Source: Limnohabitans sp. T6-5 (GTDB lineage Bacteria; Pseudomonadota; Gammaproteobacteria; Burkholderiales; Burkholderiaceae_C). From it: a stretch of 64,000 nucleotides of DNA. Location: positions 310,001 to 374,000 of the forward strand of contig NZ_NERV01000002.1 of the NCBI RefSeq assembly GCF_003063315.1, in the 5' to 3' direction. Below are positions 42,093 through 51,547 of this stretch, in pieces. A program made the translations under genes and the position numbers. A model generated the notes under the pieces. That model was given only the letters and a program-made list of their open reading frames with translations, did no database searches and was not told the DNA's origin. Every line of letters starts with the position of its first letter. Positions within the stretch are counted from its first letter, which is position 1.

Positions 42093-43381
42093 ACTGCGGT
42101 CTCCCGGCGCTTGATTTCTTTTTCAATGTCGGTCTGGATTTCGCCCCACTCCAGCACGTATTGACGACGCGACAACTCAAACAGGCCCAGGCCTGTGAGC
42201 ATGACAAAGGCGCAGCCAAACCAGCTGTCCAGGCCTTTGGCGTTCAGGCTCACGCCCATGAATTTCACGGTGTCACCCAATGCGGAATTGAGTTGCAGGT
42301 GGTAAACCATCTCGATCATGGCCCCCGCACCGGCCAGCATCACGAAAGCCGTCAGGCCCAAGCCCAGGTAGCTGATCCAGATTTGGCGCAATTTGCCAAA
42401 TTTGGCCACCCGCAGGTTCATCATGATCAAGCTGGCAATGCCGCCCGGGGCGTACATGACCATGAACAGGAACACCAAGCCCAGGTACAACAGCCAAGCC
42501 TTGGTCAGCTCGGACAGCAGCACAAAGGCAATGACCTTCAGGATGGCGCCCAGAATGGGGCCAAAGAAGAAGGTGGCGCCCCCCAGAAAGGTGAACAGCA
42601 AATAAGCGCCTGAGCGCCCTGCCCCCACCACTTCGGCGGTCACGATCTCGAAGTTGAGCGCGCCCAAGCCACCCGCAATACCGGCAAAAAAGCCAGCGAT
42701 GATGAAGGCCATGTAGCGCACGCGCTGCGTGTTGTAGCCAATGAACTCGACGCGCTCGGGGTTGTCACGCACCGCGTTCAGGATGCGGCCCAGGGGTGTC
42801 TGGGTGAAGGCGTACATCAAGGCCACAGACACAAAGGTGTAGGCGGCGATCAGGTAATAAACCTGAATTTGTGGGCCGTAGGTGATGCCAAAAAACGCTT
42901 GCCCAGCCACCCGGTTGCCCGACACGCCGGCCTCGCCCCCGAAAAATTCGGAGAACATGAGCGACATGGCAAACACCAGCTCGGCCACGCCCAGGGTGAT
43001 CATGGCAAAGGGCGTGCCCGATTTGCGCGTAGTGACATAGCCCAACAAAACGGCAAAGCCCATGCCCGCCAAGCCGCCAATGATGGGCAGCAGGCTCACG
43101 GGGATGTGCAGCTTGCCACCGCTCACGGCGTTAAGGGCGTGAATGGCCATGTAAGAGCCCAGCCCGGTGTAGACCGCATGGCCAAAGCTCAGCATGCCGC
43201 CTTGGCCCAACAAGATGTTGTAGGACAGACAGGCAATGATGGCGATGCCCATCTGCGCCAGCATGGTGGTGGACAAGTTGCTGGTGAACACCAGCGGCGC
43301 AGCCAGCAGCACCAGCGCGAACAGGCTCCAGATGACCCAGCGGCCCACGTTGTAAGGTTTGAATTTGTATACAGCAGCCAT
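42089..43381 (-). CDS. livM: ABC transporter permease LivM
   Basis: A 430-residue permease with about ten hydrophobic segments. The family motif LGVNAYTG-like area appears as LGQGGMLSFGHAVYTGLGSYMAIHAL near 55-80, and the coupling region AVRDNPERVEFIGYNTQRVRYMAF lies near 205. The C-terminal part (after residue ~315) has extra membrane segments compared with ~330-residue relatives. It forms the channel with LivH. Overlaps livG by 4 bp. Confidence 0.88.
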   Translation of the reverse strand: MAAVYKFKPYNVGRWVIWSLFALVLLAAPLVFTSNLSTTMLAQMGIAIIACLSYNILLGQGGMLSFGHAVYTGLGSYMAIHALNAVSGGKLHIPVSLLPIIGGLAGMGFAVLLGYVTTRKSGTPFAMITLGVAELVFAMSLMFSEFFGGEAGVSGNRVAGQAFFGITYGPQIQVYYLIAAYTFVSVALMYAFTQTPLGRILNAVRDNPERVEFIGYNTQRVRYMAFIIAGFFAGIAGGLGALNFEIVTAEVVGAGRSGAYLLFTFLGGATFFFGPILGAILKVIAFVLLSELTKAWLLYLGLVFLFMVMYAPGGIASLIMMNLRVAKFGKLRQIWISYLGLGLTAFVMLAGAGAMIEMVYHLQLNSALGDTVKFMGVSLNAKGLDSWFGCAFVMLTGLGLFELSRRQYVLEWGEIQTDIEKEIKRRETAV

Positions 43382-43384
43382 GTC

Positions 43385-44419
43385 TTAACCCTCGCGAGTG
43401 CCCAAAAGACCCTTGGGCCGGAAGATCAGGATCAGCACCAAAAAGAGGTACGGCAAGATCGGCGCCACTTGTGACAAGGTCAACTTGGCAAATGAATTGT
43501 CTTGGGTGGCAGCTGACAGCGCCCAGCCCATGTCTTTGGCCAGGGTGAGGAAGGAATAGTCAATGGCCACGGCAAAGGTCTGAATCACACCGATCAGCAC
43601 CGACGCCAAAAACGCGCCAGACAGCGACCCCATGCCGCCCACGACCACGACCACAAAGATGACTGAGCCCACGGTGGCGGCCATGGCCGGTTCGGTGACA
43701 AAGGTGCTGCCACCGATGACACCGGCCAGTCCCGCCAGGCCCGTGCCTGCACCAAACACCAGCATGAACACACGCGGCACGTTGTGGCCCAAAGACTCGG
43801 TCATTTCGGGGTGCGTCAAAGCCGCCTGGATCACCAAGCCAATTCGCGTGCGCGTCAGCAGCACCCACAAAGACACCAGCATCAGCAAGGCCACCAGCAT
43901 CATGAAGGCGCGTGTGGCCGGAAACGGCGAACAAACCACGCGAACGGCGGCATCGGCAGCGCGGCAAACATCGGCAGACGCAGAGCCCCAAACCAGACTC
44001 AGGCCTTGCACGGAATGGTTGATCAGGGTGAAGGCCGAGCTGCGCAGGATCTCGGGCGGTGCAAATTCAACCGCTGTGCGGCCCCAGATCAGTTGCACCA
44101 GTTCGAGCACCACATAAGACAGGCCAAAAGTCACCAGCAACTCAGGCACATGGCCAAAGGGGTGAACTTTGCGCAGGGTCACGCGTTCAAACAGCGCACC
44201 GCAGGCCCCGACCAGCAAAGGCGCCACGATGAGTGCGGGCCAAAATCCGATCCAACCCATCAGGGTGTAGCCGAAATAGGCGCCGATCATGTAAAAGCTG
44301 GCGTGCGCAAAGTTGAGCACACCCATCATGCTGAAAATCAGCGTCAGCCCGGAGCTGAGCATGAAGAGCAACAGTCCGTAACTGAGACCGTTGAGCATGG
44401 AGATGATGAAAAACTCCAT
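43385..44419 (-). CDS. livH: ABC transporter permease LivH
   Basis: A 344-residue inner-membrane permease. The N-terminus FIISMLNGLSYGLLLFMLSSGLTLIFSMMGVLNFAHASFYMIGAY is typical of LivH (the N-F-A-H-x-S motif). About nine hydrophobic helices follow, with the coupling EAA-like area around ALTHPEMTESLGHNVPRVFML. The gene stands 3 bp before livM and 174 bp after livK, with a terminator in the gap. Confidence 0.9.
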   Translation of the reverse strand: MEFFIISMLNGLSYGLLLFMLSSGLTLIFSMMGVLNFAHASFYMIGAYFGYTLMGWIGFWPALIVAPLLVGACGALFERVTLRKVHPFGHVPELLVTFGLSYVVLELVQLIWGRTAVEFAPPEILRSSAFTLINHSVQGLSLVWGSASADVCRAADAAVRVVCSPFPATRAFMMLVALLMLVSLWVLLTRTRIGLVIQAALTHPEMTESLGHNVPRVFMLVFGAGTGLAGLAGVIGGSTFVTEPAMAATVGSVIFVVVVVGGMGSLSGAFLASVLIGVIQTFAVAIDYSFLTLAKDMGWALSAATQDNSFAKLTLSQVAPILPYLFLVLILIFRPKGLLGTREG

Positions 44420-44510
44420 AAGAAACTTTCCAGGCTGTCACTCAGCCTAACTTCGTTACCGAAAGTGGGTTGCCCGGGGTCAACCCGATGAAAACAGCGC
44501 CAAGGCGCCC

Positions 44511-44548
44511 AAAAAAAGGCCCGACAACGAGGGAGTTATCGGGCCTCT
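44511..44548 (-). terminator. Intrinsic terminator between livK and livH
   Basis: On the minus strand, GGCCCGATAAC and GTTGTCGGGCC pair (a small mismatch inside) and are followed by seven T. It lies 45 bp after the livK stop. Partial termination here would keep the binding protein more abundant than the permeases and ATPases, as is common for such operons. Confidence 0.8.
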
Positions 44549-44593
44549 TGACCCTTCCTTCTCAGGCGAGCACAAGGCCCGCCCATGTCCTGA

Positions 44594-45826
44594 TCAGCCT
44601 GGACGCTTCATCTGGCAGCTGGTCGGTGTGCTGGACACGTACGATGGGAACTCCTTGACGGGTGCCAGCGTCATGCCGGTGTTTTCCGGGCTGTAAGGGT
44701 ATTTCTTGTCGGCTTTTTGCCAGACGGTCATGTACAGCGGCTGCTGCAACTGGTGGTCAGCCTTGCGGATTTCCACTTCACCGTTGAAGTTTTTGTACTT
44801 CAAGCCCTCCATCGCTGCCGCCACTTTGACAGGGTCGGTGGATTTGGCTTTGGCCATGGCTTCGCCCAAAGCGTTGTAGATGGAGATCACCGAGCCGGTG
44901 TAGAAGTCATCGTTGAACTTGGTCTTGAACTCGGCCATCCACTTGCCCAGGTCGCCACCCATGTTGTAGTGGTTGTAGGCGATCTGGTAGACGCGGCCTG
45001 CACCGCCTTGACCCAGCGCTGTGGGTGTGCCCGACACGCCGGTGTAGTAGGTGTAGAACTTGCCGGTGTAGCCCCCTTCGTTGGCGGCCTTGACCAGCAG
45101 CGACAGGTCAGAGCCCCAGTTGCCGGTGATCACCGTGTCGGCACCCGAGGCCTTGATCTTGGCAATGTAAGGAGAGAAGTCACGCACCTGGGCCAGTGGG
45201 TGCAAGTCTTCGCCCACGATCTGGACGTCAGAACGCTTGCGGGCCAGGTTTTCCTTGGCGAACTTGGCGACTTGGTGGCCATGCGAGTAGTTCTGGTTGA
45301 ACAGGTAAACCTTCTTGATGTCCTTGTCATCCTTCATGAAGGTGGTCATGGCCTCGATCTTCATGGACGTGTCGGCATCAAAGCGGAAGTGCCAGTAGCT
45401 GCACTTGCTGTTGGTGAAGTCGGGGTCCACTGCAGAGTGGTTCAGGAAGATGATTTCCTTGCCCGGGTTGCGCTCATTGTGCTTATTGATCGCTTCGATC
45501 AGAGCGCCGGCCACAGAAGAGCCGTTGCCTTGCGTGATGTAGCGCACGCCCTGATCCATGGCAGCTTTGAGCGCGTTCAGGCTTTCAGCGGGGCTCAATT
45601 TGTTGTCAATGCCAATGACTTCGAACTTGACGCCCGCAGGGTTGCTTTGGCTGAATTTTTCGGCAAAGAACTGAAAACTCTTGAGCTGGTTGCTGCCCAC
45701 GGGGGCCATCAGGCCGGACAGCGGGTCGATCCAGGCAATCTTGACGGTCTCGCCTTTTTGAGCCCAGGCGCCAAAAGCACAAGCCGCCAAAGCTGCGGCG
45801 GTGATCAATCGGGTGGTGAATTTCAT
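44594..45826 (-). CDS. livK: Branched-chain amino acid-type ABC substrate-binding protein
   Basis: A 410-residue periplasmic protein. The signal peptide MKFTTRLITAAALAACAFGAWA is cleaved near residue 22. VKIAWIDPLSGLMAPVGSNQLKSFQFFAEKF is the Leu/Ile/Val-binding start, with ITQGNGSSVAGALIEAINKHNE near 98. These proteins bind amino acids, urea, amides or aromatic acids; the ligand is not predictable. It is the first gene of the liv operon and is followed by a strong terminator. Confidence 0.88.
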   Translation of the reverse strand: MKFTTRLITAAALAACAFGAWAQKGETVKIAWIDPLSGLMAPVGSNQLKSFQFFAEKFSQSNPAGVKFEVIGIDNKLSPAESLNALKAAMDQGVRYITQGNGSSVAGALIEAINKHNERNPGKEIIFLNHSAVDPDFTNSKCSYWHFRFDADTSMKIEAMTTFMKDDKDIKKVYLFNQNYSHGHQVAKFAKENLARKRSDVQIVGEDLHPLAQVRDFSPYIAKIKASGADTVITGNWGSDLSLLVKAANEGGYTGKFYTYYTGVSGTPTALGQGGAGRVYQIAYNHYNMGGDLGKWMAEFKTKFNDDFYTGSVISIYNALGEAMAKAKSTDPVKVAAAMEGLKYKNFNGEVEIRKADHQLQQPLYMTVWQKADKKYPYSPENTGMTLAPVKEFPSYVSSTPTSCQMKRPG

Positions 45827-45950
45827 GGTTTGTCTCCTACAAATTGAGTCGTTACAAGGTCAGCGTAACCGTGTTGTGTGCAAACACGCACGGGGTTTGC
45901 CCCTAAGTCTTATCACCCACGCGACTTGCCGTCACGCGGGCAGGCTGGCT

Positions 45951-47579
45951 TCAAAGGCCAGGCAATGTGTAACCAGTCAATTGCTCACGCAAGCGTGTCT
46001 TGAGCATCTTGCCCGTGGCGCCCAATGGAATGGCGTCGACAAACACCACATCGTCCGGAATTTGCCATTTGGCGGTCTTGCCCTCGTAGAAGGCGATCAG
46101 CTCATCTCGGCTGACTTGCGCGCCAGGTTTTGTGACAACACACACGATCGGACGCTCATCCCACTTGGGGTGGCGCATGCCGATGCAGGCCGCCATGGCC
46201 ACGGCCGGGTGCGCCATGGCGATGTTTTCCACATCAATGGAGCTGATCCATTCGCCGCCCGACTTGATCACGTCCTTGCTGCGGTCGGTGATCTGCATGA
46301 AACCATCGGCATCGATGGTGGCCACGTCGCCCGTCGGGAACCAGCCATTGACCAGCGGATCGCCGCCCTCTTGCTTGAAATACGAAGCGATGACCCAGGG
46401 GCCTTTGACCAACAGATCGCCCGCCGATTTGCCATCGTGCGGCAGTTCTTGACCCTGCTCGTCCACGATCTTCATGTCAATGCCGAAAATGCAGCGGCCT
46501 TGCTTCATGCGGATCTTCATCTTCTCCGCGTCGGACAAGCGCTCGTGCTTGTTTTTGAGGTTGCACAAGGTGCCCAGCGGGCTCAACTCGGTCATGCCCC
46601 AAGCGTGCAGCACTTCAACACCGTAGTCTTCGCGGAAGGCGGTGATCATGGCTGGCGGGCATGCCGAGCCGCCAATCACGGTGCGCGTCAACTTGCTGAA
46701 CTTCAAGCCTGCAGGTTTCATGTGGCCCAACAACATTTGCCAGACCGTGGGCACGCCCGCCGCAAAGGTCACGCCTTCGGTTTCGATCAATTCATACACC
46801 GATTTGCCGTCCAGCGCTGGCCCTGGAAAGACCAGTTTGGCCCCCACCATGGCCGCGCTGTAGGGAATGCCCCAGGCGTTGACGTGGAACATGGGCACCA
46901 CCGGCAAGATCGAGTCGCGGGCCGAAATGCACATCACATCAGGCAAGGCCGCTGCATAAGCGTGCAAGACCGTCGAGCGGTGGCTGTACAACGCCCCTTT
47001 GGGATTGCCCGTGGTACCACTGGTGTAGCACAGCGTGCATGCGGTGTTTTCGTCCAGGGTCGGCCAGTCATAGGTATCGGGCTGTTGGCCCATCCAGGCC
47101 TCGTAGCTGACCAGACCCGGAATGCCCGTATCTGCAGGCAGTTTGTCGGCATCGCACAAGGCGACGTATTGCCGGATGGTCTTGCACTGGGCGTGCACTG
47201 CTTGCACCAGCGGCAAAAAGGTCATGTCAAAACACAAGACTTGGTCTTCCGCATGGTTGGCAATCCAGGCAATTTGCTCGGGGTGCAGGCGCGGGTTGAT
47301 GGTGTGCAGCACGCGACCCGATCCGCTGACACCAAAGTACAACTCCAGGTGGCGATAGCCGTTCCAGGCCAGCGTGGCCACTCGGCTGCCTTGCGCCAGC
47401 TGCATGCCATCCAGAGCATTGGCCACTTGCCGTGAGCGGCGCGCCGCCGTGGCCCAATTGCTGCGATGAATATCGCCTTCCACACGGCGAGAGATGATTT
47501 CACCATCGCCATGGTGGCGTTCGGCAAAGTCGATCAAAGAGGAAATCAGCAGTGATTGCTGTTGCATCAGTCCGAGCAT
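45951..47579 (-). CDS. AMP-forming acyl-CoA ligase
   Basis: A 542-residue ANL-family enzyme. The AMP motif [18 protein letters not shown] is near residue 185, A5 GMTELSPLG near 325, A7 [35 protein letters not shown] near 410-445, and the catalytic lysine in [13 protein letters not shown] near 525. The N-terminal [21 protein letters not shown] resembles proteins annotated as 3-(methylthio)propionyl-CoA or medium-chain acyl-CoA ligases. It would activate the acid consumed by the beta-oxidation genes to its left. Confidence 0.88.
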   Translation of the reverse strand: MLGLMQQQSLLISSLIDFAERHHGDGEIISRRVEGDIHRSNWATAARRSRQVANALDGMQLAQGSRVATLAWNGYRHLELYFGVSGSGRVLHTINPRLHPEQIAWIANHAEDQVLCFDMTFLPLVQAVHAQCKTIRQYVALCDADKLPADTGIPGLVSYEAWMGQQPDTYDWPTLDENTACTLCYTSGTTGNPKGALYSHRSTVLHAYAAALPDVMCISARDSILPVVPMFHVNAWGIPYSAAMVGAKLVFPGPALDGKSVYELIETEGVTFAAGVPTVWQMLLGHMKPAGLKFSKLTRTVIGGSACPPAMITAFREDYGVEVLHAWGMTELSPLGTLCNLKNKHERLSDAEKMKIRMKQGRCIFGIDMKIVDEQGQELPHDGKSAGDLLVKGPWVIASYFKQEGGDPLVNGWFPTGDVATIDADGFMQITDRSKDVIKSGGEWISSIDVENIAMAHPAVAMAACIGMRHPKWDERPIVCVVTKPGAQVSRDELIAFYEGKTAKWQIPDDVVFVDAIPLGATGKMLKTRLREQLTGYTLPGL

Positions 47580-47698
47580 CGGGTTCTCCTGTCAAGGTTG
47601 TGAATATTCAATCGAATCATTGTGCACGCACGCGCCAAGGCCCTTTTTGAGAAAACCCGCCAAAACACGGGTTCTTGTCAAGGGCGTGACAATCCGGC

Positions 47699-49222
47699 AT
47701 GCCTTCCTACCCCGACCTTGCTGCCCATGCGGATGCGCGCTCCAGCCCTTTGACCTGGACACACCGACTGACCCAACTGGGCCCACAATTTTTCACCCGC
47801 CTGCACCCAACGCCCTTGGCTGCACCCGTCTGGGCCATGCGCAATCTGGACTTGCTCAAGGACTTGGCTTGGCCCCAGTCCTTGCTGGATGAACAGCACT
47901 TGCAGGCGTTTGCGGGCAATGCCTTGCTGCCCGGCGCGGACCCACTGGCCACGGTTTACAGCGGCCATCAGTTCGGCCAATGGGCGGGCCAGCTGGGCGA
48001 TGGCCGGGCCATTTGGCTGGGCGAGGCGCAATCGGCGCTGGGACCGCAAGAAATTCAGCTCAAAGGCGCAGGCCCCACGCCCTACTCCCGGCGCGGAGAT
48101 GGCCGGGCGGTGCTGCGCTCCAGCATTCGGGAATACCTGTGCAGTGAAGCCATGCATGGGCTGGGCATCCCCAGCACACGGGCCTTGAGCCTGGTGGCCT
48201 CACCCGAGCCTGTGCGCCGTGAAGTCATGGAAACCGCCGCCGTGGTGGCCCGCGTGGCGCCGAGTTTTTTACGGTTTGGGCACTTGGAACATTTTTCTGC
48301 GCAAGGCGATGTGGCCAACCTGCGCGCCTTGGCAGACCATGCCATCGCTCACCATTTGCCCGAATGCCATGCGCGCGCTGAAGGCTGGGGTGGCAATGTG
48401 TATGCGGCCTTGCTGGATGTCGTGCAAGAGCGCACCGCCCAACTGCTGGCCCAATGGCAGGGCGTGGGTTTTTGCCACGGCGTGATGAACACCGACAACA
48501 TGAGCCTGCTGGGCCTGACCATCGACTACGGCCCCTTCCAGTTCATGGATGGCTTTGACCCCGGGCACATTTGCAACCACACCGACACCCAGGGCCGCTA
48601 CGCCTACAGCCGCCAGCCCAACGTCGCTTACTGGAACCTGTTTTGCCTGGCACAGGCTCTGCTGCCGTTGATTGAAGACCAAGACCTGACGCTGAAGGTG
48701 CTGGAAGGCTACAAAACCGGTTTTCCCCGTGCGCTGGGCGCTGTCATGCGGGCCAAGTTGGGCCTGACGGGTGATCTGGCCACGGAATCGGCGCGCGAAG
48801 CCGACTGGTCGCTGGTTGAAGATTTGTTGCAATTGCTGGCCTCCGAACGGGTGGACTACACCCACTTTTGGCGGCAACTGAGCCAAGCCATGGCCGCAGG
48901 CTGGCCGGACATGCAAGGCATGCAAGACCTTTTTCTGGATCGCCCCCGTTGGCAAGCCTGGCTGGCGCGCTACCGTGCCCGCGTGGGCGCAGCACCTTCT
49001 CAGGCCTTGGGCTTGGCCATGCTGCGCGTCAACCCCAAGTTCGTGCTGCGCAACCATTTGGCCGAAATCGCCATCCGCCAAGCCCAAAATGGTGATTTTT
49101 CTGAAATCGAGACCCTGCACAACTTGCTACAGTCACCCTTTGACGAGCATCCCGGCTTGGAAGCCTATGCCGACCTGCCGCCCGATTGGGCGGGCCAACT
49201 GGAGATCAGCTGTTCATCATGA
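47699..49222 (+). CDS. selO: SelO/YdiU protein adenylyltransferase
   Basis: A 507-residue pseudokinase-fold enzyme that transfers AMP to proteins. The nucleotide region is [20 protein letters not shown] near residue 90, followed by [33 protein letters not shown], and [24 protein letters not shown] near 265 holds the catalytic region. The protein ends SCSS, the conserved redox-type C-terminus of the family. It starts a rightward operon and overlaps msrB by 4 bp. Confidence 0.92.
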   Translation: MPSYPDLAAHADARSSPLTWTHRLTQLGPQFFTRLHPTPLAAPVWAMRNLDLLKDLAWPQSLLDEQHLQAFAGNALLPGADPLATVYSGHQFGQWAGQLGDGRAIWLGEAQSALGPQEIQLKGAGPTPYSRRGDGRAVLRSSIREYLCSEAMHGLGIPSTRALSLVASPEPVRREVMETAAVVARVAPSFLRFGHLEHFSAQGDVANLRALADHAIAHHLPECHARAEGWGGNVYAALLDVVQERTAQLLAQWQGVGFCHGVMNTDNMSLLGLTIDYGPFQFMDGFDPGHICNHTDTQGRYAYSRQPNVAYWNLFCLAQALLPLIEDQDLTLKVLEGYKTGFPRALGAVMRAKLGLTGDLATESAREADWSLVEDLLQLLASERVDYTHFWRQLSQAMAAGWPDMQGMQDLFLDRPRWQAWLARYRARVGAAPSQALGLAMLRVNPKFVLRNHLAEIAIRQAQNGDFSEIETLHNLLQSPFDEHPGLEAYADLPPDWAGQLEISCSS

Positions 49223-49626
49223 GCAAAATTGAAAAAACCGAACAAGCGTGGCGCGAGCTGCTGGCAGCCAAAGGCGCTGAGCCTGCAGCATTTGCGGTGA
49301 CGCGCCAGGCCGCCACCGAGCGGCCTTTCACCGGCAAATACGAAGGCCACTGGGCCAACGGAATTTACCGCTGCGTCTGCTGTGATGCCGAACTTTTCAA
49401 GTCAGACACGAAATTTGATGCCGGTTGTGGCTGGCCCAGCTTCTCGCAAGCCACATCGGACCAGGCCATTGAAGAGCGTGTGGACATCAGCCACGGCATG
49501 CGGAGGGTGGAAACCGTCTGCACCCAATGCGGCGCACACCTGGGCCATGTCTTTGAAGACGGCCCGGCCCCAACCGGCCTGCGCTACTGCATGAACTCCG
49601 CCTCGTTAGACTTCGAAGCTTTATGA
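49219..49626 (+). CDS. msrB: Peptide methionine-R-sulfoxide reductase MsrB
   Basis: A 135-residue protein, start at 49219 (MSKIEKTEQ) overlapping the selO stop. The zinc cysteines lie in [10 protein letters not shown] and [21 protein letters not shown] is the substrate loop, and the catalytic cysteine is in [12 protein letters not shown] at the C-terminus. It reduces methionine-R-sulfoxide in proteins. SelO also links to redox stress, so the pairing is meaningful. Confidence 0.94.
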   Translation: MSKIEKTEQAWRELLAAKGAEPAAFAVTRQAATERPFTGKYEGHWANGIYRCVCCDAELFKSDTKFDAGCGWPSFSQATSDQAIEERVDISHGMRRVETVCTQCGAHLGHVFEDGPAPTGLRYCMNSASLDFEAL

Positions 49627-49672
49627 CCCCCGCCGCCTGTTGACCCGGGCGCTCCCTACGCCGATTGCCTCC

Positions 49673-50212
49673 ATGAAATTTCTGATCGATTTTTTCCCCA
49701 TCCTGCTGTTTTTCGGCGCCTACAAAACCACCGACATTTACACCGCGACCGCCGTGTTGATGGCCGCCACCGTGCTCCAGACAGTCCTCATCTACAAAAT
49801 GGATGGCAAGCTGCAAGCCATGCACAAGATCACTTTGGTGCTGGTGCTGGGCTTTGGGGCCCTGACCCTGGGCCTGCACGATGAACGCTTCATCAAGTGG
49901 AAACCCACCTTGCTCTACACCGGCTTGGCCGTGGCGCTGGGCGTGGCCCATGTGTTCCTGAAGAAAAATTTCCTGCTCATGTTGCTGGGCCAGCAATTGG
50001 AATTGCCGCGCCAAGTTTGGCACCGCATGAACATCTCCTGGATGCTGTATTGCTTGTTCATGGCCGCGATCAACGGCTATGTGGCGGCTTATTACAGCAC
50101 CGAAGACTGGGTCAATTTCAAGCTCTGGGGCTACGCGTTTCCCTTGATTTTTATTGTCGGACAAGGCCTTTACGTGGCCCGGCACCTGCCTAAAGACGGG
50201 TCTTCGTCATGA
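49673..50212 (+). CDS. yciB: Septation protein A / YciB
   Basis: A 179-residue inner-membrane protein with about five transmembrane helices, start [30 protein letters not shown] at 49673. The family start FDFFPIILFF and [17 protein letters not shown] near residue 100 are present. It affects cell length and envelope synthesis. It overlaps bolA by 4 bp. Confidence 0.9.
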   Translation: MKFLIDFFPILLFFGAYKTTDIYTATAVLMAATVLQTVLIYKMDGKLQAMHKITLVLVLGFGALTLGLHDERFIKWKPTLLYTGLAVALGVAHVFLKKNFLLMLLGQQLELPRQVWHRMNISWMLYCLFMAAINGYVAAYYSTEDWVNFKLWGYAFPLIFIVGQGLYVARHLPKDGSSS

Positions 50213-50484
50213 GTGGACAAACACAGGCCAGCGTCAGCCAACGCATCCAAGACCGGCTCACCGAGCGCCTGCAACCCACAGCCCTGAAAGTGATCGATGA
50301 AAGCGCGGCCCACGCCGGACATGCGGGGGCCAGCGCCAGTGGCGAAGGCAGTCATATTCGTGTGTGCATTGCTTCACCTTTGTTTACCACGCTCAGCCGC
50401 GTTCAGAGGCATCGTCTTGTGTATGATGCGCTGCAAGATTTCATTGACCAAGGCCTGCATGCCTTGGCCATCGAGCTGATCTGA
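50209..50484 (+). CDS. bolA: BolA family protein
   Basis: A 91-residue protein. The BolA core is present: [20 protein letters not shown] near residues 22-41, [27 protein letters not shown] near 50-77, and GLHALAIEL at the end. BolA proteins bind Fe-S clusters with monothiol glutaredoxins and influence envelope genes. It ends the selO-msrB-yciB-bolA operon before a terminator. Confidence 0.92.
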   Translation: MSGQTQASVSQRIQDRLTERLQPTALKVIDESAAHAGHAGASASGEGSHIRVCIASPLFTTLSRVQRHRLVYDALQDFIDQGLHALAIELI

Positions 50485-50487
50485 AAC

Positions 50488-50522
50488 CGGGCAGCCACAG
50501 TATCAAGTGGCCGCCTTTTTTT
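50488..50522 (+). terminator. Intrinsic terminator after bolA
   Basis: GGC-A-GCCAC and GTGGC-C-GCC form a stem with one internal mismatch around an 8-nt loop, followed by seven T. It starts a few bases after the bolA stop. Confidence 0.75.
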
Positions 50523-50568
50523 GTACCCTTGTTTCATACCTGACAACCAAGTCATTGAGGAAAAGACA

Positions 50569-51342
50569 ATGAAAAAGCAAATGCTCAGCGCCGCCGTGGT
50601 GGCCCTGATGGCTGTTCCAGCCTTCGCGCAAAACATCGCTGTGGTCAACGGCAAGCCCGTGCCCTCTTCGCGCGTGGAAGTGCTCAAGCAGCAAGTCGAA
50701 GCATCTGGCCGCCCGGTCACCCCCGAAGTTCTGGCTCAAATCAAGGAAGAACTGATTGCTCGCGAAATCTTCATGCAAGAAGCCAAAAAACGCGGTCTGG
50801 ATGCTTCTGAAGAGTACAAAAACCAGCTTGAGTTGGCCCGTCAAACCATTCTGATCCGTCAACTGTTTGCCGATTTCCAGAAAAAGAATGCCGTCACCGA
50901 TGCCGACATCAAAGCCGAATACGACAAATTCGCCGCGGCCAATGGTGGCAAGGAATACCGCGCCCGCCACATCCTGGTGGAAAAAGAAGGCGAAGCGCTG
51001 GCCCTGATCGCGGACATCAAAAAAGGTGCAAAATTTGAAGACCTGGCCAAAAAAGCCTCCAAGGACCCAGGCTCCGGCGCAAACGGTGGTGACCTGGACT
51101 GGGCAGCTGCAGGCAGCTATGTGCCCGAGTTTTCGGGTGCGATGACCAAGCTTGAAAAAGGCCAGATGACCGAAACCCCGGTGAAAAGCCAGTTTGGTTA
51201 CCACATCATCCGTGTGGATGACGTGCGTGAAGCCCAATTGCCCAAACTCGAAGAAGTCAAACCCCAGATTTCGCAGCAATTGCAGCAACAAAGACTGGCC
51301 AAGTTCCAGGAAGAATTGCGCAGCAAAGCCAAGATTCAGTGA
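50569..51342 (+). CDS. Periplasmic parvulin-type peptidyl-prolyl isomerase
   Basis: A 257-residue protein, start MKKQMLSAAVVALMAVPAFA at 50569, a signal peptide cleaved near residue 20. Residues ~20-120 are the SurA/PrsA-like helical chaperone part. The rotamase domain runs from YRARHILVEKEGEALALIADI near 128 through GANGGDLDWAAAGSYVPEF to KSQFGYHIIRVDDVRE near 215. It folds periplasmic or outer-membrane proteins. It has its own terminator downstream. Confidence 0.9.
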   Translation: MKKQMLSAAVVALMAVPAFAQNIAVVNGKPVPSSRVEVLKQQVEASGRPVTPEVLAQIKEELIAREIFMQEAKKRGLDASEEYKNQLELARQTILIRQLFADFQKKNAVTDADIKAEYDKFAAANGGKEYRARHILVEKEGEALALIADIKKGAKFEDLAKKASKDPGSGANGGDLDWAAAGSYVPEFSGAMTKLEKGQMTETPVKSQFGYHIIRVDDVREAQLPKLEEVKPQISQQLQQQRLAKFQEELRSKAKIQ

Positions 51343-51366
51343 TCTGCGCGCTGCACGCCCCGGAAA

Positions 51367-51392
51367 AACGCGACTTTGGTCGCGTTTTTTTT
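51367..51392 (+). terminator. Intrinsic terminator after the parvulin gene
   Basis: AACGCGAC-TTTG-GTCGCGTT is a perfect 8-bp hairpin with a T run to 51392, about 25 bp after the stop. Confidence 0.88.
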
Positions 51393-51547
51393 GCCGCCAT
51401 GAATGCACAGTGCGCTCTGGGGCTACAGGCACTGGCCGGGGCTAAGAGGCGTTTCGCTTGGCCACATCACCCCAACCAGCACCAGCAGCCCCAGAGCGGG
51501 TGGTTTGCCTGAGTTGCCAACGTTGCAAGCTGGGATAATCCCAGCCC

